Of a stretch of 64,000 nucleotides of DNA, positions 45,857 through 55,285 are shown piece after piece (positions within the stretch are counted from its first letter, which is position 1; each line of letters starts with the position of its first letter). Source of the stretch: Bacillota bacterium (GTDB lineage Bacteria > Bacillota > Clostridia > Lachnospirales > Lachnospiraceae); NCBI GenBank assembly GCA_023411555.1, contig JAEYOQ010000011.1:124001-188000 (forward strand). The letters are read 5' to 3'. The notes beneath the pieces were generated by a model, which did no database searches, was not told the origin of the DNA, and saw nothing but the letters and a program-made list of their open reading frames with translations. The position numbers were made by a program, and so were the translations under genes.

Positions 45857-46830
45857 AGATAACAATGTCCCATGGTAGCGGAGGTGCACAAACCAGTAGT
45901 CTGATTCATGATATATTTCTTCGCTATTTTAATAATCCGGTCCTGAATAAGCTGGAGGATGCCGCTGTACTTAAGGTTCCGGAGAAGATCGCCTTTACCA
46001 CGGATTCCTTTGTTGTGACTCCAATGTTCTTTCCGGGTGGAGATATCGGAAAGCTTGCAATCTGCGGAACCGTGAATGATTTAACTATGATGGGGGCTCT
46101 GCCAAGATATCTTACCACAGGGTTCATTATCGAAGAGGGTACATCCTTAAGTACCATCGAAGAGATAGCGAAGTCCATGGCGAAGGCAGCAAAGGAAGCC
46201 AAGGTTAAAATCGTGGCTGGAGATACTAAGGTAATCGAAGGAAATGGCGGTGTATATATCAATACCTCTGGCATAGGAGAGATTGTTAAGACCGGAATCA
46301 GTGTCTCAAATTGCCGTAAGGGAGATTGTATCCTGGTATCTGGCTATCTAGGTGAGCATCATGCTGCCATCCTATCGCAGCGTATGGGAATTGAAAATGA
46401 GATTAAGAGTGATTGCGCTCCCTTAACCGGAATTCTCGAGGAATTGATTAAGGCTAAGATACCGGTTCGTTTTCTGAGGGATATCACCCGTGGAGGTCTT
46501 GCAACCATTCTGAACGAAATAACGGAAAGCTCTGGCTGTGGTGTCATGATAGAGGAAACAGCACTTCCGGTCAGTAACGAGGTCCGGGGCTTCTGTGATA
46601 TTCTAGGGCTGGATCCGCTCTATATGGCTAATGAGGGCAAGCTGCTGGCTGTCGTTCCAAAAGCGAAGGCAAAGCAAGCACTTGAAGCTATGCGGCAAAG
46701 TAAATACGGAAAGAATGCAGTCATTCTCGGTGAGATTACAGAAGGTGATAAGGTAGTGATGACAACCCGACTAGGTGGAAGCAGAGGAATTGACCTCTTA
46801 TACGGAGAGGGCTTACCCCGAATTTGTTAA
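45853..46830 (+). CDS. hypE: Hydrogenase maturation protein HypE
   Basis: A 325-residue PurM/AIR-synthase-fold enzyme that converts a thiocarbamate on its terminal Cys to thiocyanate. MSHGSGG at the N-terminus and the C-terminal PRIC with terminal Cys are diagnostic. The start overlaps the hypD stop (ATGA). It is the last gene of the operon; 86 bases separate it from the next gene, with no convincing terminator. Confidence 0.96.
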   Translation: MKITMSHGSGGAQTSSLIHDIFLRYFNNPVLNKLEDAAVLKVPEKIAFTTDSFVVTPMFFPGGDIGKLAICGTVNDLTMMGALPRYLTTGFIIEEGTSLSTIEEIAKSMAKAAKEAKVKIVAGDTKVIEGNGGVYINTSGIGEIVKTGISVSNCRKGDCILVSGYLGEHHAAILSQRMGIENEIKSDCAPLTGILEELIKAKIPVRFLRDITRGGLATILNEITESSGCGVMIEETALPVSNEVRGFCDILGLDPLYMANEGKLLAVVPKAKAKQALEAMRQSKYGKNAVILGEITEGDKVVMTTRLGGSRGIDLLYGEGLPRIC

Positions 46831-46916
46831 GGCTTCGCTATTTGCAATTCAGCCTTTACTAAGCTTACTTCAAAGGCTATACTTGGAGAAGAACCTATAA
46901 AAGAAAGGAAGAGAGT

Positions 46917-47600
46917 ATGCAGCAGTTTCGGACCCTACTATTTGATGCGGATAATACATTGTTCGATTTTACAATGTGCGAGAGGATTGCTCTGGAGACA
47001 ACCTTTGCACAGCATGGCTATACCTTGACAGAGGAGATTAGAGAGACCTACGATAGAATTAACACGGACTTATGGAAGAAGTATGAGCAAGGGCTGATGG
47101 ATCGAAAGACAGTAATCTATTCCCGATTCGGGCTTTTATTTAAAGAACTTGGAATAGAGGAAGACGGGATTCGATTTGAGGATGTATATCAGGACCTTCT
47201 AGGTCAGCAGCATATATTAATACCTCATGCAAAAGAGGTAGTAGAGCATCTTTATTCTCGTTATGATCTGTATATTGTTACAAATGGGGTCACAGTTACT
47301 CAGCTGAGAAGGTTGAAGGATTCCGGAATTGACCGTTATATGAAGGGTATCTTTGTTTCGGAAGCGACCGGTTATCAGAAGCCCATGAAGGAGTACTTCG
47401 ATTATTGCTTTGAACGAATATCTGGGTTCGAGAAGGAAAAAACGCTGATTATCGGAGATTCTCTATCCTCTGATATTAAGGGTGGCAACAATGCCGGAAT
47501 TAAGACCTGCTGGTATAATCCCTTCCGGCTTAAGAAGGAATCCGAAATCAAAGTCGATTATGAAATACAAAGCCTCATGGAGTTATATGAGCTTTTATAG
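46917..47600 (+). CDS. HAD hydrolase, YjjG-type nucleotidase
   Basis: A 227-residue cytoplasmic HAD phosphatase. Motif I is LLFDADNTLFDF, motif II VTNG, motif III K (KPMKEYF) and motif IV IGDSLSSDIKGG. The DADNTLFDF start and overall length match YjjG-type enzymes that dephosphorylate non-canonical pyrimidine nucleotides. Substrate assignment is by resemblance. GGAAGAGAG precedes the ATG. Confidence 0.88.
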   Translation: MQQFRTLLFDADNTLFDFTMCERIALETTFAQHGYTLTEEIRETYDRINTDLWKKYEQGLMDRKTVIYSRFGLLFKELGIEEDGIRFEDVYQDLLGQQHILIPHAKEVVEHLYSRYDLYIVTNGVTVTQLRRLKDSGIDRYMKGIFVSEATGYQKPMKEYFDYCFERISGFEKEKTLIIGDSLSSDIKGGNNAGIKTCWYNPFRLKKESEIKVDYEIQSLMELYELL

Positions 47601-47751
47601 TATTTGCTGAGTAAGCCTGTGATGCTATTCTTTTGAATACTTCACAATGAATTGCAAGACAAGCTTTTATGAGTATATTAATGAGCTGCGTAGAATTCTG
47701 GTATTTTGGCAGTATTAATAGAATTAAAACAGTACAGAAAGGGAGTAGGGG

Positions 47752-48768
47752 ATGAAAGCACTAAGAGATCAGGATAGAACCTTCGATATTGTTGTATCAG
47801 GATACGGAGCAGCTAACGAAGAAACCATAGCTGGTTATCGATTTGATATGGCAGGAAAGCAGCAAAGACTTTGGCAGACTCAGATCATGCAGGCCAGCTT
47901 CGTATGTCGATGGGAGGACTATCTCTTCACGGTTACAGAGACCAACGACTACTGTATCGTTTACCTGCTAAAAAGTAACCAAGGAGGCTATTCTCTCATC
48001 GATCAGAGAAAGTTGGAGGGCGGAGCATTATGCCATATAACCTATTCCCCAAAGCATGAGACCTTATACGGGGCATGCTACGCCACAGGTACCATCTTTG
48101 GAATCCGGGTAGAAGAGGAGGGCTTTGGTGATGTGGTTTATAGTGAGGTACAGCACTCACCAAGTGGTAAATCCTTAACCCGTGCTCATTGTCTACTATT
48201 GAATGCCAAAGAGGATAAGCTGCTTACGGTAAATATTGCTCTGGATGAGCTGATTTGCTATGAGCTTAAGGACGGAATACCGGTCTTTATAGAGAGGGTC
48301 ATGATGCCAGAAGGGGTTGGACCAAGGCATGCCATCTATTCGGCAGATGAGACCCTCTTATATGTAATCACGGAATACTCCAATGAGATACTCGTTTATC
48401 AGAGCAAGGGATATAAGCTTATTCAGAGAATATCAACCCTACCTCCTTCTTACCTGGGGACAAGTAATTGTTCCACCCTATGTATCTCTAAGGATGGGAG
48501 ATATTTATATGCAGCAAACCGTGGTGCAGATACCATCGCCCTGTTCCGCGTAGATACAGAGGGAAAGCTCAAGTGGATAAAGGATTATCCTTGTGGCGGT
48601 AAGCATCCTCGCCATATGATTCTGACTACTCATGACGAGCATATAATTATTTGCAATCAATTCTCGAACAATGTAACAGCTTATGCAATCGATGAGATTA
48701 CCGGTGAGCTTACAGAAAAGATAATTGACCTGACTTTCAATAGACCCAGTGGAATTGTCCAGGTATAA
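47752..48768 (+). CDS. Lactonase-family beta-propeller protein
   Basis: A 338-residue cytoplasmic seven-bladed propeller related to 6-phosphogluconolactonase (Pgl/YkgB type). Family blocks include GVGPRHAIYSADETLLYVITEYSNEILVY, YLYAANRGADTIALF and GKHPRHMILTTHDEHIIICNQFSNNVTAY, listed in order. It could open 6-phosphogluconolactone or another sugar lactone; many family members are uncharacterised. AAAGGGAG upstream supports the ATG. Confidence 0.85.
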   Translation: MKALRDQDRTFDIVVSGYGAANEETIAGYRFDMAGKQQRLWQTQIMQASFVCRWEDYLFTVTETNDYCIVYLLKSNQGGYSLIDQRKLEGGALCHITYSPKHETLYGACYATGTIFGIRVEEEGFGDVVYSEVQHSPSGKSLTRAHCLLLNAKEDKLLTVNIALDELICYELKDGIPVFIERVMMPEGVGPRHAIYSADETLLYVITEYSNEILVYQSKGYKLIQRISTLPPSYLGTSNCSTLCISKDGRYLYAANRGADTIALFRVDTEGKLKWIKDYPCGGKHPRHMILTTHDEHIIICNQFSNNVTAYAIDEITGELTEKIIDLTFNRPSGIVQV

Positions 48769-48822
48769 ACAGTTCGATCTTACTATAAACAGATAGGATG
48801 ATAAGGATTATATACCTATTAT

Positions 48823-48859
48823 AAAAAATGCTTCTAGCCTCAAGTTCGAGGCTAGAAGC
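48823..48859 (-). terminator. 12-bp hairpin with T6, terminator of the micro-ORF
   Basis: GCTTCTAGCCTC and its exact complement with loop AAGTTC. On the minus strand TTTTTT follows. The stop codon of the 21-codon ORF lies in the first arm. It may also stop transcripts of the lactonase gene from the other side. Confidence 0.85.
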
Positions 48860-48917
48860 TATATATTAGTTTTTCCTTTTCCAGTATGCTCTTAATCTTT
48901 TCTGGCTTTAGTTCCAT
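48852..48917 (-). CDS. Candidate 21-residue small protein
   Basis: A very short minus-strand ORF with a complete expression context: consensus promoter at 49046-49073, AAGGAGAG upstream of the ATG at 48917, 21 codons, a TAG stop, and a terminator that starts over the stop codon. The product is a charged amphipathic peptide, beginning MELKPEKIKS and rich in Lys/Glu with Ile/Leu spacing that suits one helix. No family was recognised. LexA-like sequences flank its promoter. It may be a real regulatory peptide or a remnant of a larger gene. Confidence 0.5.
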   Translation of the reverse strand: MELKPEKIKSILEKEKLIYSF

Positions 48918-49026
48918 TTTTTCTCTCCTTCATCTTTTTCTTATGTTGACCTCAAAATTACGGTACTCTGGTAGCTTGTAGAATTGTTGTGTATTATGAT
49001 TAGCTAAATCCATTGAGATATATCTC

Positions 49027-49038
49027 GAATGTTTGTTC
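49027..49038. promoter_or_regulatory. LexA-like box, imperfect (micro-ORF leader)
   Basis: On the minus strand GAACAAACATTC, one base from the Gram-positive pattern GAACRNRYGTTY. It lies just downstream of the micro-ORF -10 box. Confidence 0.35.
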
Positions 49039-49045
49039 TGATTCT

Positions 49046-49073
49046 ATTATACTCTATTTCTAGCATTTGTAAA
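49046..49073 (-). promoter_or_regulatory. Promoter of the micro-ORF
   Basis: On the minus strand, TTTACA (49073-49068) and TATAAT (49051-49046), 16-base spacer. Confidence 0.7.
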
Positions 49074-49082
49074 ATTAAAAAA

Positions 49083-49094
49083 GAACGAATGTTT
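49083..49094. promoter_or_regulatory. LexA-like box matching GAACRNRYGTTY
   Basis: GAACGAATGTTT fits the Bacillus/Clostridium SOS-box core pattern at every defined position. It lies ten bases upstream of the micro-ORF -35 box. Confidence 0.5.
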
Positions 49095-49188
49095 GGAAAT
49101 GTTTGTGCACCATATAATTATCATTCACATATAAATTAAAAATGAGTATAGACAATAAGTGTCATTAATCAGTCGATAGACATAATAG

Positions 49189-49217
49189 TTGCTGGACGAA
49201 CGTACGTATGGTACAAT
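49189..49217 (+). promoter_or_regulatory. Helicase promoter containing a LexA-like box
   Basis: TTGCTG (49189-49194) and TACAAT (49212-49217), 17-base spacer. CGAACGTACGTATG at 49197-49210 fills the spacer and differs from GAACRNRYGTTY by one base. A repressor bound there would block the polymerase. Confidence 0.55.
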
Positions 49218-49253
49218 GTAAGGAAAAAGATTACTGATTTTGGAGGCACGGAT

Positions 49254-51395
49254 ATGGATTTATTAGAGGGATTGAATGAAGAGCAAAGGCAGGCTGTAAT
49301 GACCACAGAGGGGTATGTTCGGGTGATTGCAGGAGCTGGTTCCGGGAAGACAAGAGCTCTGACCCATCGCTTTGCTTATTTGGTGAATGAGATTGGCATC
49401 TCCACCTCGAACATCCTGTGTGTGACCTTTACCAATAAAGCTGCCAATGAGATGAAGCGGCGTATTCGAACTATGATTGGAGATAATGATACCGGTTATA
49501 TCAGTACCTTTCATGGCTTTTGCGTACAGGTACTAAAGGAAGACATTCATGTCTTACACTATCCGAAGAATTTTATCATCCTTGATACAGAGGATGTGAA
49601 CTCGATATTGCATTCGATTTTCGAGGATATGGGATTGAATTCCAAAAATTTTACCTTTCCGACCCTGATTGATAAAATCACGGAGCGAAAAAACAGGGAA
49701 CCATATATCAATGATATTCTAAGCATGGATCACGAGGTGCTGAAGGACAAGTTCCGTAAGGCAAGAAATCAGGAGGATGCAATCTTCTATCGTTATCTAT
49801 ACGAGCAAAAGAAATGCTTTGCACTGGATTTTGATGATTTGATTAATTTTGTCCTTTATATCTTTGAACAGCATGAGGATATCCGCAGCAAATGGCAGCA
49901 GAGGCTGGAATACATCATGGTTGATGAATTTCAAGATGTGAATGTGAGACAATACCGCCTGGCACAAATTCTTAGTGATCACCATCATAATTTGTTCATT
50001 GTGGGGGATCCGGATCAGACCATCTATTCCTGGAGAGGTGCCAGAGTAGAGTATATTATTAATTTTGATAAAGAATATCCAAGTTCTAAGACAATTGTTA
50101 TGGACAAGAATTACCGGTCTACTGTGAATATTATTAATGCTTCAAATTCCTTGATTACGAAGAATAAGAAGCGATTGGATAAGAGACTGGTTGCTATCAA
50201 TCAGACAGAGATACCGGTTATCTATCATCATGCCAAGACTACGAGTGAGGAGGCTGAGTGGATTGCGAAACAGATTACTGCAATTGTAGACGGTGGAAAG
50301 AGCTACAGGGATATCGCAATACTGTATCGTTCTCATTTTATCTCAAGAAGCTTTGAAGAGGTATTCATTAAGCAGAAGCTTCCTTATACCATATATTCAG
50401 GAATTGAGTTCTATAAGCGGAAGGAGATTAAGGATGTTCTGTGCTATCTCCGTATGGTAGCAAACCAGGATGACATCTCCTTTATACGAATTGTGAATCT
50501 GCCAAAGCGGAATATCGGAGAGAAAAGGATGGCTTTTCTTAAGGATTGCGCTGATCGAAATAACTGCACCTTATATCAGGCACTACTGCAGAGTCAGAAC
50601 GAGGACTTGTTTGCTAAGACCCAGGCAAAGACCTTTATCCAACTAATTGAGAAGTATCGAGTTGTATTTGAGACTATGAAGCTATCAGAATTGCTCACGA
50701 ATATCTTAAATGATAGTGGTTATGAAGCACTGCTACGAACCAACGGGGAGCAGGAGCGATTAGATAATCTGGCAGAACTAAAGCAGTCTATCTATGAATT
50801 TGAACGGGATGCGGGAGAGGAATGCTCTTTGCCTGATTATCTGGACCGGATTTCCCTCTATACGAATCTGGATCAGAAGGAGAAGGGCGATGCTGTTCAG
50901 ATGATGACCATTCACAATGCTAAGGGGTTGGAATTTCCCTATGTCTTCGTCTGTGGTCTGAATGAAGGAATATTTCCAAGCAAGCATGTGGATACGGAGG
51001 ATAAGCTGGAGGAGGAGCGAAGACTCGCTTATGTAGCTTATACCAGAGCAGAACGAGCCTTGTTCTTAAGTGACGCTGAGGGGATTAATTATGATGGCTC
51101 CTACCGCTATCCCTCCCGTTTTATTTTCAATGTTGAGAAGGCCTATCTTAATTATACCGTAGAGCTGGAGGAGAGATTGGTAGGGGATGCTAGCTTCTAT
51201 ATTGAGCAGAATGAGAGAAAGCTATCGGGAAATAATATCCGGCATCCAGTCGGAGCTACCGTACGCCATAGTGTATTCGGAATCGGAAAGATTGTCGGAA
51301 TCAATGATGAGATATCCAGCTATATCATTCAGTTCGATACTATGGAGACTACCAGAAGCATAAGCTTTAAAATAAGACTGGAATCGATCGGGTAG
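49254..51395 (+). CDS. UvrD/PcrA-type ATP-dependent DNA helicase
   Basis: A 713-residue superfamily 1A helicase. Motif I is AGAGSGKT (26-33), motif Ia CVTFTNKAANEM, motif II VDEFQDVN, motif III GDPDQTIYSWRGA, motif IV region MDKNYRST, motif V TIHNAKGLEFPYVFV and motif VI VAYTRAERAL. It unwinds DNA in repair and recombination. It is near PcrA length and has the C-terminal tudor-like region (VGATVRHSVFGIGKIVGI). It may be a second UvrD-like helicase, so no symbol is given. TGGAGG sits eight bases before the ATG. Confidence 0.93.
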   Translation: MDLLEGLNEEQRQAVMTTEGYVRVIAGAGSGKTRALTHRFAYLVNEIGISTSNILCVTFTNKAANEMKRRIRTMIGDNDTGYISTFHGFCVQVLKEDIHVLHYPKNFIILDTEDVNSILHSIFEDMGLNSKNFTFPTLIDKITERKNREPYINDILSMDHEVLKDKFRKARNQEDAIFYRYLYEQKKCFALDFDDLINFVLYIFEQHEDIRSKWQQRLEYIMVDEFQDVNVRQYRLAQILSDHHHNLFIVGDPDQTIYSWRGARVEYIINFDKEYPSSKTIVMDKNYRSTVNIINASNSLITKNKKRLDKRLVAINQTEIPVIYHHAKTTSEEAEWIAKQITAIVDGGKSYRDIAILYRSHFISRSFEEVFIKQKLPYTIYSGIEFYKRKEIKDVLCYLRMVANQDDISFIRIVNLPKRNIGEKRMAFLKDCADRNNCTLYQALLQSQNEDLFAKTQAKTFIQLIEKYRVVFETMKLSELLTNILNDSGYEALLRTNGEQERLDNLAELKQSIYEFERDAGEECSLPDYLDRISLYTNLDQKEKGDAVQMMTIHNAKGLEFPYVFVCGLNEGIFPSKHVDTEDKLEEERRLAYVAYTRAERALFLSDAEGINYDGSYRYPSRFIFNVEKAYLNYTVELEERLVGDASFYIEQNERKLSGNNIRHPVGATVRHSVFGIGKIVGINDEISSYIIQFDTMETTRSISFKIRLESIG

Positions 51396-51439
51396 ATGAG
51401 TGCTGATGAGGATAATCAGAGAAGGATTGGGGTAAGAGT

Positions 51440-53485
51440 ATGTTAAGAGAAGGAAAGAAAAATGAATACAGATTAAGAAGTCGTTTTGTCCTATTATTTA
51501 CTGTTGCATTCGTAGTGATTGCTTTTGCTACAAATGCTTCGGTGTCAAGCGCCGCAAAGAAAGACAAGGGTATCACCATATTGTTTACCCATGATTTGCA
51601 TGATAATTTGCTTCCGTTTCAGACTATAGGGAATAGAAGTGCAGCCTTCTACGGGGGCTATGCTCGATTAAAAACAGCCATTGATGCCGAGAAGGAGATT
51701 GACCCGGAAGCAATTGTTGCAGACGGCGGTGATTTTTCCATGGGTACTCCCTTCCAGACTATCTTCGAGACCGATGCTCCCAGTTTGGTGCTTCTCGGAG
51801 CCATGGGGTATGATGCTACTACTCTGGGTAATCATGAGTTTGATTATCGCCCAAGAGGCTTAGCAGCTAGTCTAAACGCAGCGATGGAAAGTGGGAAAAG
51901 GCTTCCTTCAATCGTCCAGGCTAATATTGAATTTCCGGTGGATGAAGCCGGAGTTATGTCAGACTCCTTGACGGAGTTAAAGTCGGCGATGGAGGAGTAT
52001 GGGGTAACGGATTACATCGTGTTGGAGAGAAACGGCTATCAAATAGGTGTATTTGGTGTTATGGGAGAGGAATCAGCATATATGGCTCCAATGTCAGAAG
52101 CAACCTTTTCCGATAAGATTGAACAGGCAAAAAGAGTAGTAAAGCAATTGAAGGATGAGGAAAAGGTGGATTTTATCCTGTGCCTATCTCACTCCGGTAC
52201 CAAAGCAAAGATAAAGGAATCGGAGGATGAGCTTCTGGCCAAGGCTGTTCCGGAGATCGATTTCATCATCAGCGGACATACTCATACCACCTTGTCAGAG
52301 CCGAAGATAGTCGGCAATACCGTAATCGGAAGCGTAGGCTGTTATGGCAAACAGCTTGGAGTTGCTAAGCTGAGTCCTGATACAGCCGGTAATTGGAAGC
52401 TAGATAGTTATAGACTGAAATCTATTGATGATACATATACTGAGGATGCTTCGATAAATGAGCTAATAACTGGATTAAAGAGTAGTGTTCAGAAGAAATA
52501 TTTTGATAGTTTTGGTATGGAATTCGATGAGGTAGTGGCAACCTCTTCCATGCAATTCCAAACTCCCGATGAGCTTGCTATGATCCATGGAGAAGCTACC
52601 ATCGGTAACCTGATCAGCGATGCTTATGTATACGCAGTGAAGAAGGCAGAGGGAGAGGATTACACGACAGTTGACGCAGCAATTGTACCCAGCGGAACCA
52701 TCCGAGATTCTATATATGAGGGAGAGGTGACAACAGCCAACGCCTTCAGTATCAGTTCTCTGGGGATAGGGGCTGATGGGAAACCGGGTTACCCCCTAAT
52801 CAGTGTATATTTAACAGGGGAAGAGCTTAAGACGGCATGTGAAGTAGATGCTTCGATTACTCCTCTAATGGCAGAAGCACAGTTATTTATGTCAGGAGTT
52901 AACTTTGCCTTTAACCCCAAGAGACTGATTTTTAACAAGGTAGTAAGGACCGAACTAGTAAAGGAGGATGGATCAGTTGAGGAGATAGAGGATAGTAAGC
53001 TTTACCGCGTTGTTTGTAATCTCTATTCTGCTCAGATGCTTTCCATCGTCGGAGATAAATCCTACGGTTTGATGTCCATCGTGCCAAAGGATAAGGAAGG
53101 GAATGCGATTACTGATTTTGAAAAGCACATCATCTATGAGACTACAAATCAGGGGCCTAGGGAATTGAAGGAATGGTATGCAGTAGTTCAATACCTCAAA
53201 TCCTTCGATAAGGTGGATGGGATTCCCCGTATACCTGCATATTATGGAGCTACTCATGAGAGAAAGGTGATTGATCGAAATAAAAGTATTATCGCTATCC
53301 TGAGTCATCCAAATCTTATCGGGATCGTGGCATACTGCATCGTAGGCGTGCTGTTTCTTCTTAATCTGCTTCTTATCAGGGGGATTGCTTTCGGAATCAG
53401 ACGCAGAAGGTATAAGCGCAGAAGAAGTAAAGAGAAGGCTAGGGTAGCTGATCGATCAAAGCAGGTACATAAGTCCAAAGGATAG
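51440..53485 (+). CDS. Surface-anchored 5'-nucleotidase/metallophosphatase
   Basis: A 681-residue exported enzyme. The signal-anchor is FVLLFTVAFVVIAFA (17-31). The metallophosphatase domain has HDLHDN (51-56; usually DxHG/DxHD), GGDFSMG, GNHEFDY, and SGHTHT metal motifs. The C-terminal 5'-nucleotidase domain (about 350-560; GNLISDAYVYAVKK) binds substrate. A C-terminal membrane helix (LIGIVAYCIVGVLFLLNLLLI) and an Arg/Lys-rich tail anchor it. It likely releases phosphate from nucleotides or UDP-sugars outside the cell. Written 44 bases after the helicase, possibly co-transcribed. Confidence 0.9.
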   Translation: MLREGKKNEYRLRSRFVLLFTVAFVVIAFATNASVSSAAKKDKGITILFTHDLHDNLLPFQTIGNRSAAFYGGYARLKTAIDAEKEIDPEAIVADGGDFSMGTPFQTIFETDAPSLVLLGAMGYDATTLGNHEFDYRPRGLAASLNAAMESGKRLPSIVQANIEFPVDEAGVMSDSLTELKSAMEEYGVTDYIVLERNGYQIGVFGVMGEESAYMAPMSEATFSDKIEQAKRVVKQLKDEEKVDFILCLSHSGTKAKIKESEDELLAKAVPEIDFIISGHTHTTLSEPKIVGNTVIGSVGCYGKQLGVAKLSPDTAGNWKLDSYRLKSIDDTYTEDASINELITGLKSSVQKKYFDSFGMEFDEVVATSSMQFQTPDELAMIHGEATIGNLISDAYVYAVKKAEGEDYTTVDAAIVPSGTIRDSIYEGEVTTANAFSISSLGIGADGKPGYPLISVYLTGEELKTACEVDASITPLMAEAQLFMSGVNFAFNPKRLIFNKVVRTELVKEDGSVEEIEDSKLYRVVCNLYSAQMLSIVGDKSYGLMSIVPKDKEGNAITDFEKHIIYETTNQGPRELKEWYAVVQYLKSFDKVDGIPRIPAYYGATHERKVIDRNKSIIAILSHPNLIGIVAYCIVGVLFLLNLLLIRGIAFGIRRRRYKRRRSKEKARVADRSKQVHKSKG

Positions 53486-53557
53486 AACGGATAAAATATT
53501 TATTTCTTAGTGATTATAGACATGAAAACACCTTAATAAGGGTAATCTAATAACTTG

Positions 53558-53627
53558 ACAAGACTTTTCATTGTAATTTAACAAGACTTTTCATTGTAAT
53601 TTAACAAGACTTTTTCATTGTAATTTA
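53558..53627. repeat. Three tandem copies of a 23-bp repeat
   Basis: ACAAGACTTTTCATTGTAATTTA occurs three times head to tail; the last copy has one extra T. The array lies in the 435-bp gap before the NADH oxidase gene. The remainder of the gap is very AT-rich and contains TATAAT near 53755 but no convincing gene; a 69-codon reading at 53684-53893 lacks a ribosome site. Confidence 0.85.
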
Positions 53628-53920
53628 TTTTAATCAACATTAGTAGTGGGCCATTTACGAAATAATCGCGTTATTGGTGAAATGTGACAATTAATATTTA
53701 TATGATTATAGTATGTGGTGGATATTTACTATTTAATTTGTTGCAATTCTATTGTATAATATTAAACAATAATAGTAATTATTATTATTTGTCTAATAAG
53801 AATTCATTTTATTACAAATTAGATAAGATGATTTTTATGTATAAGATATCCCGTGATATACAAGAGATACATATGTGGACTCAAAACACATGAATATAGT
53901 TGAAAAAGGAGTAATGAATA

Positions 53921-55285
53921 ATGAAGGTTGTAGTAATTGGATGTACCCATGCAGGGACAGCTGCTGTAAAGACAATCCTAAGAGAAAATCCGGATGCAGA
54001 AGTAACTGTTTTTGAGCGAAATGATAATATCTCCTTCCTATCCTGTGGCATAGCCTTATATGTCGGAGGTGTCGTTAAGGATCCGACAGGATTGTTCTAT
54101 TCAAGCCCAGAGGAATTAAGTGATTTAGGAGCTGTCATCAAGATAAGACATAACGTGAAGAGTATAGATACAGAAGCAAAGAAGGTAGTTGCTGAGAATT
54201 TAATGACCGGTGAGGTACTGGAGGTTAGCTATGATAAGCTGGTGAATACCACCGGATCCTGGCCGATTATTCCACCGATACCGGGAATAGATAGTAAAAA
54301 CATTCTGTTATGTAAGAACTATGAACAGGCAAACACGATTATCAGTAAGGTGAAGGATGTAAAGAATATCGTTATTGTTGGTGGAGGATACATTGGTATT
54401 GAATTGGTTGAGGCCTTTCGGGAATCAGGGAAAGAGGTGACCCTAATCGATGGATTGGACCGTATTCTGAATAAATATCTGGATAAGGAGTTCACGGATG
54501 TTCTAGAAAAGGATCTTATGGATCGTGGAATCACCCTGGCACTCAATCAGACGGTAGAGCGCTTTGTTGCTAATGATCGTGGTGAAGTCAGTGGCGTGGT
54601 TACTGCCAAGGGTGAGTATCAGACAGATTTAGTAGTCTTATGTGTAGGTTTTCGTCCCAACAACGAGCTGCTAAAGGGTAAGGTAGATATGCTTCCGAAT
54701 GGCGCTATCATAGTAGATGAGTATATGAGAAGTAGTAATCCGGATATTTATGCTGCCGGTGACAGCTGTGCAGTACACTATAATCCGAATGGAGGCCAGG
54801 CATACATTCCCTTAGCTACCAATGCAGTCCGAATGGGTATGCTGATTGGTAAAAATATTGTAGAACCCAAAGTGAAGTATCGTGGAACCCAGTCAACCTC
54901 CGGACTCCATCTCTTTGGATATAATATCGGATCCACCGGAGTTACAGTTGGAGGTGCAGAGCAATTTGGTCTGAAGGTACGCTCTGTACTTGTAAAGGAT
55001 AATTATCGTCCGGAGTTTATGCCGACTACGGAAGAGCTTCTGATGCAATTGGTATATGAAGTAGGCACAAACCGGATTGTCGGAGGTCAGGTTATGTCTA
55101 AGTATGATATTACTCAATCGGCCAATACCCTGTCTCTTGCCATTCAGAATAAGATGACAATAGAGGATCTGGCATATGTAGATTTCTTCTTCCAGCCTCA
55201 CTTTGACAGACCATGGAATTATCTGAACTTACTTGCTCAGGCAGCTACCGAGCAGGAGAGAAAGCTGGAGTCAGAACATGCCTAA
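53921..55285 (+). CDS. FAD-dependent NADH oxidase/peroxidase family protein
   Basis: A 454-residue flavoprotein of the NADH oxidase/NADH peroxidase/CoA-disulfide reductase group. FAD site IGCTHAGTAAVKTIL, single redox Cys42 in FLSCGIALYVGG, NAD site VIVGGGYIGIELVEAF, and DIYAAGDSC near the second FAD contact. The active Cys context favours a water-forming NADH oxidase that protects an anaerobe from oxygen, but CoA-disulfide reductase remains possible. AAAAGGAG precedes the ATG. It overlaps the next gene by eight bases. Confidence 0.88.
   Translation: MKVVVIGCTHAGTAAVKTILRENPDAEVTVFERNDNISFLSCGIALYVGGVVKDPTGLFYSSPEELSDLGAVIKIRHNVKSIDTEAKKVVAENLMTGEVLEVSYDKLVNTTGSWPIIPPIPGIDSKNILLCKNYEQANTIISKVKDVKNIVIVGGGYIGIELVEAFRESGKEVTLIDGLDRILNKYLDKEFTDVLEKDLMDRGITLALNQTVERFVANDRGEVSGVVTAKGEYQTDLVVLCVGFRPNNELLKGKVDMLPNGAIIVDEYMRSSNPDIYAAGDSCAVHYNPNGGQAYIPLATNAVRMGMLIGKNIVEPKVKYRGTQSTSGLHLFGYNIGSTGVTVGGAEQFGLKVRSVLVKDNYRPEFMPTTEELLMQLVYEVGTNRIVGGQVMSKYDITQSANTLSLAIQNKMTIEDLAYVDFFFQPHFDRPWNYLNLLAQAATEQERKLESEHA

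Noticed and set aside
53558..53627. CRISPR or iteron-type array
   Set aside because: The 23-bp units are contiguous without spacers, and no cas or replication-initiator gene is nearby.
53684..53893. 69-codon open frame before the NADH oxidase
   Set aside because: Very AT-rich composition, no ribosome site and no recognisable features; it is probably intergenic.
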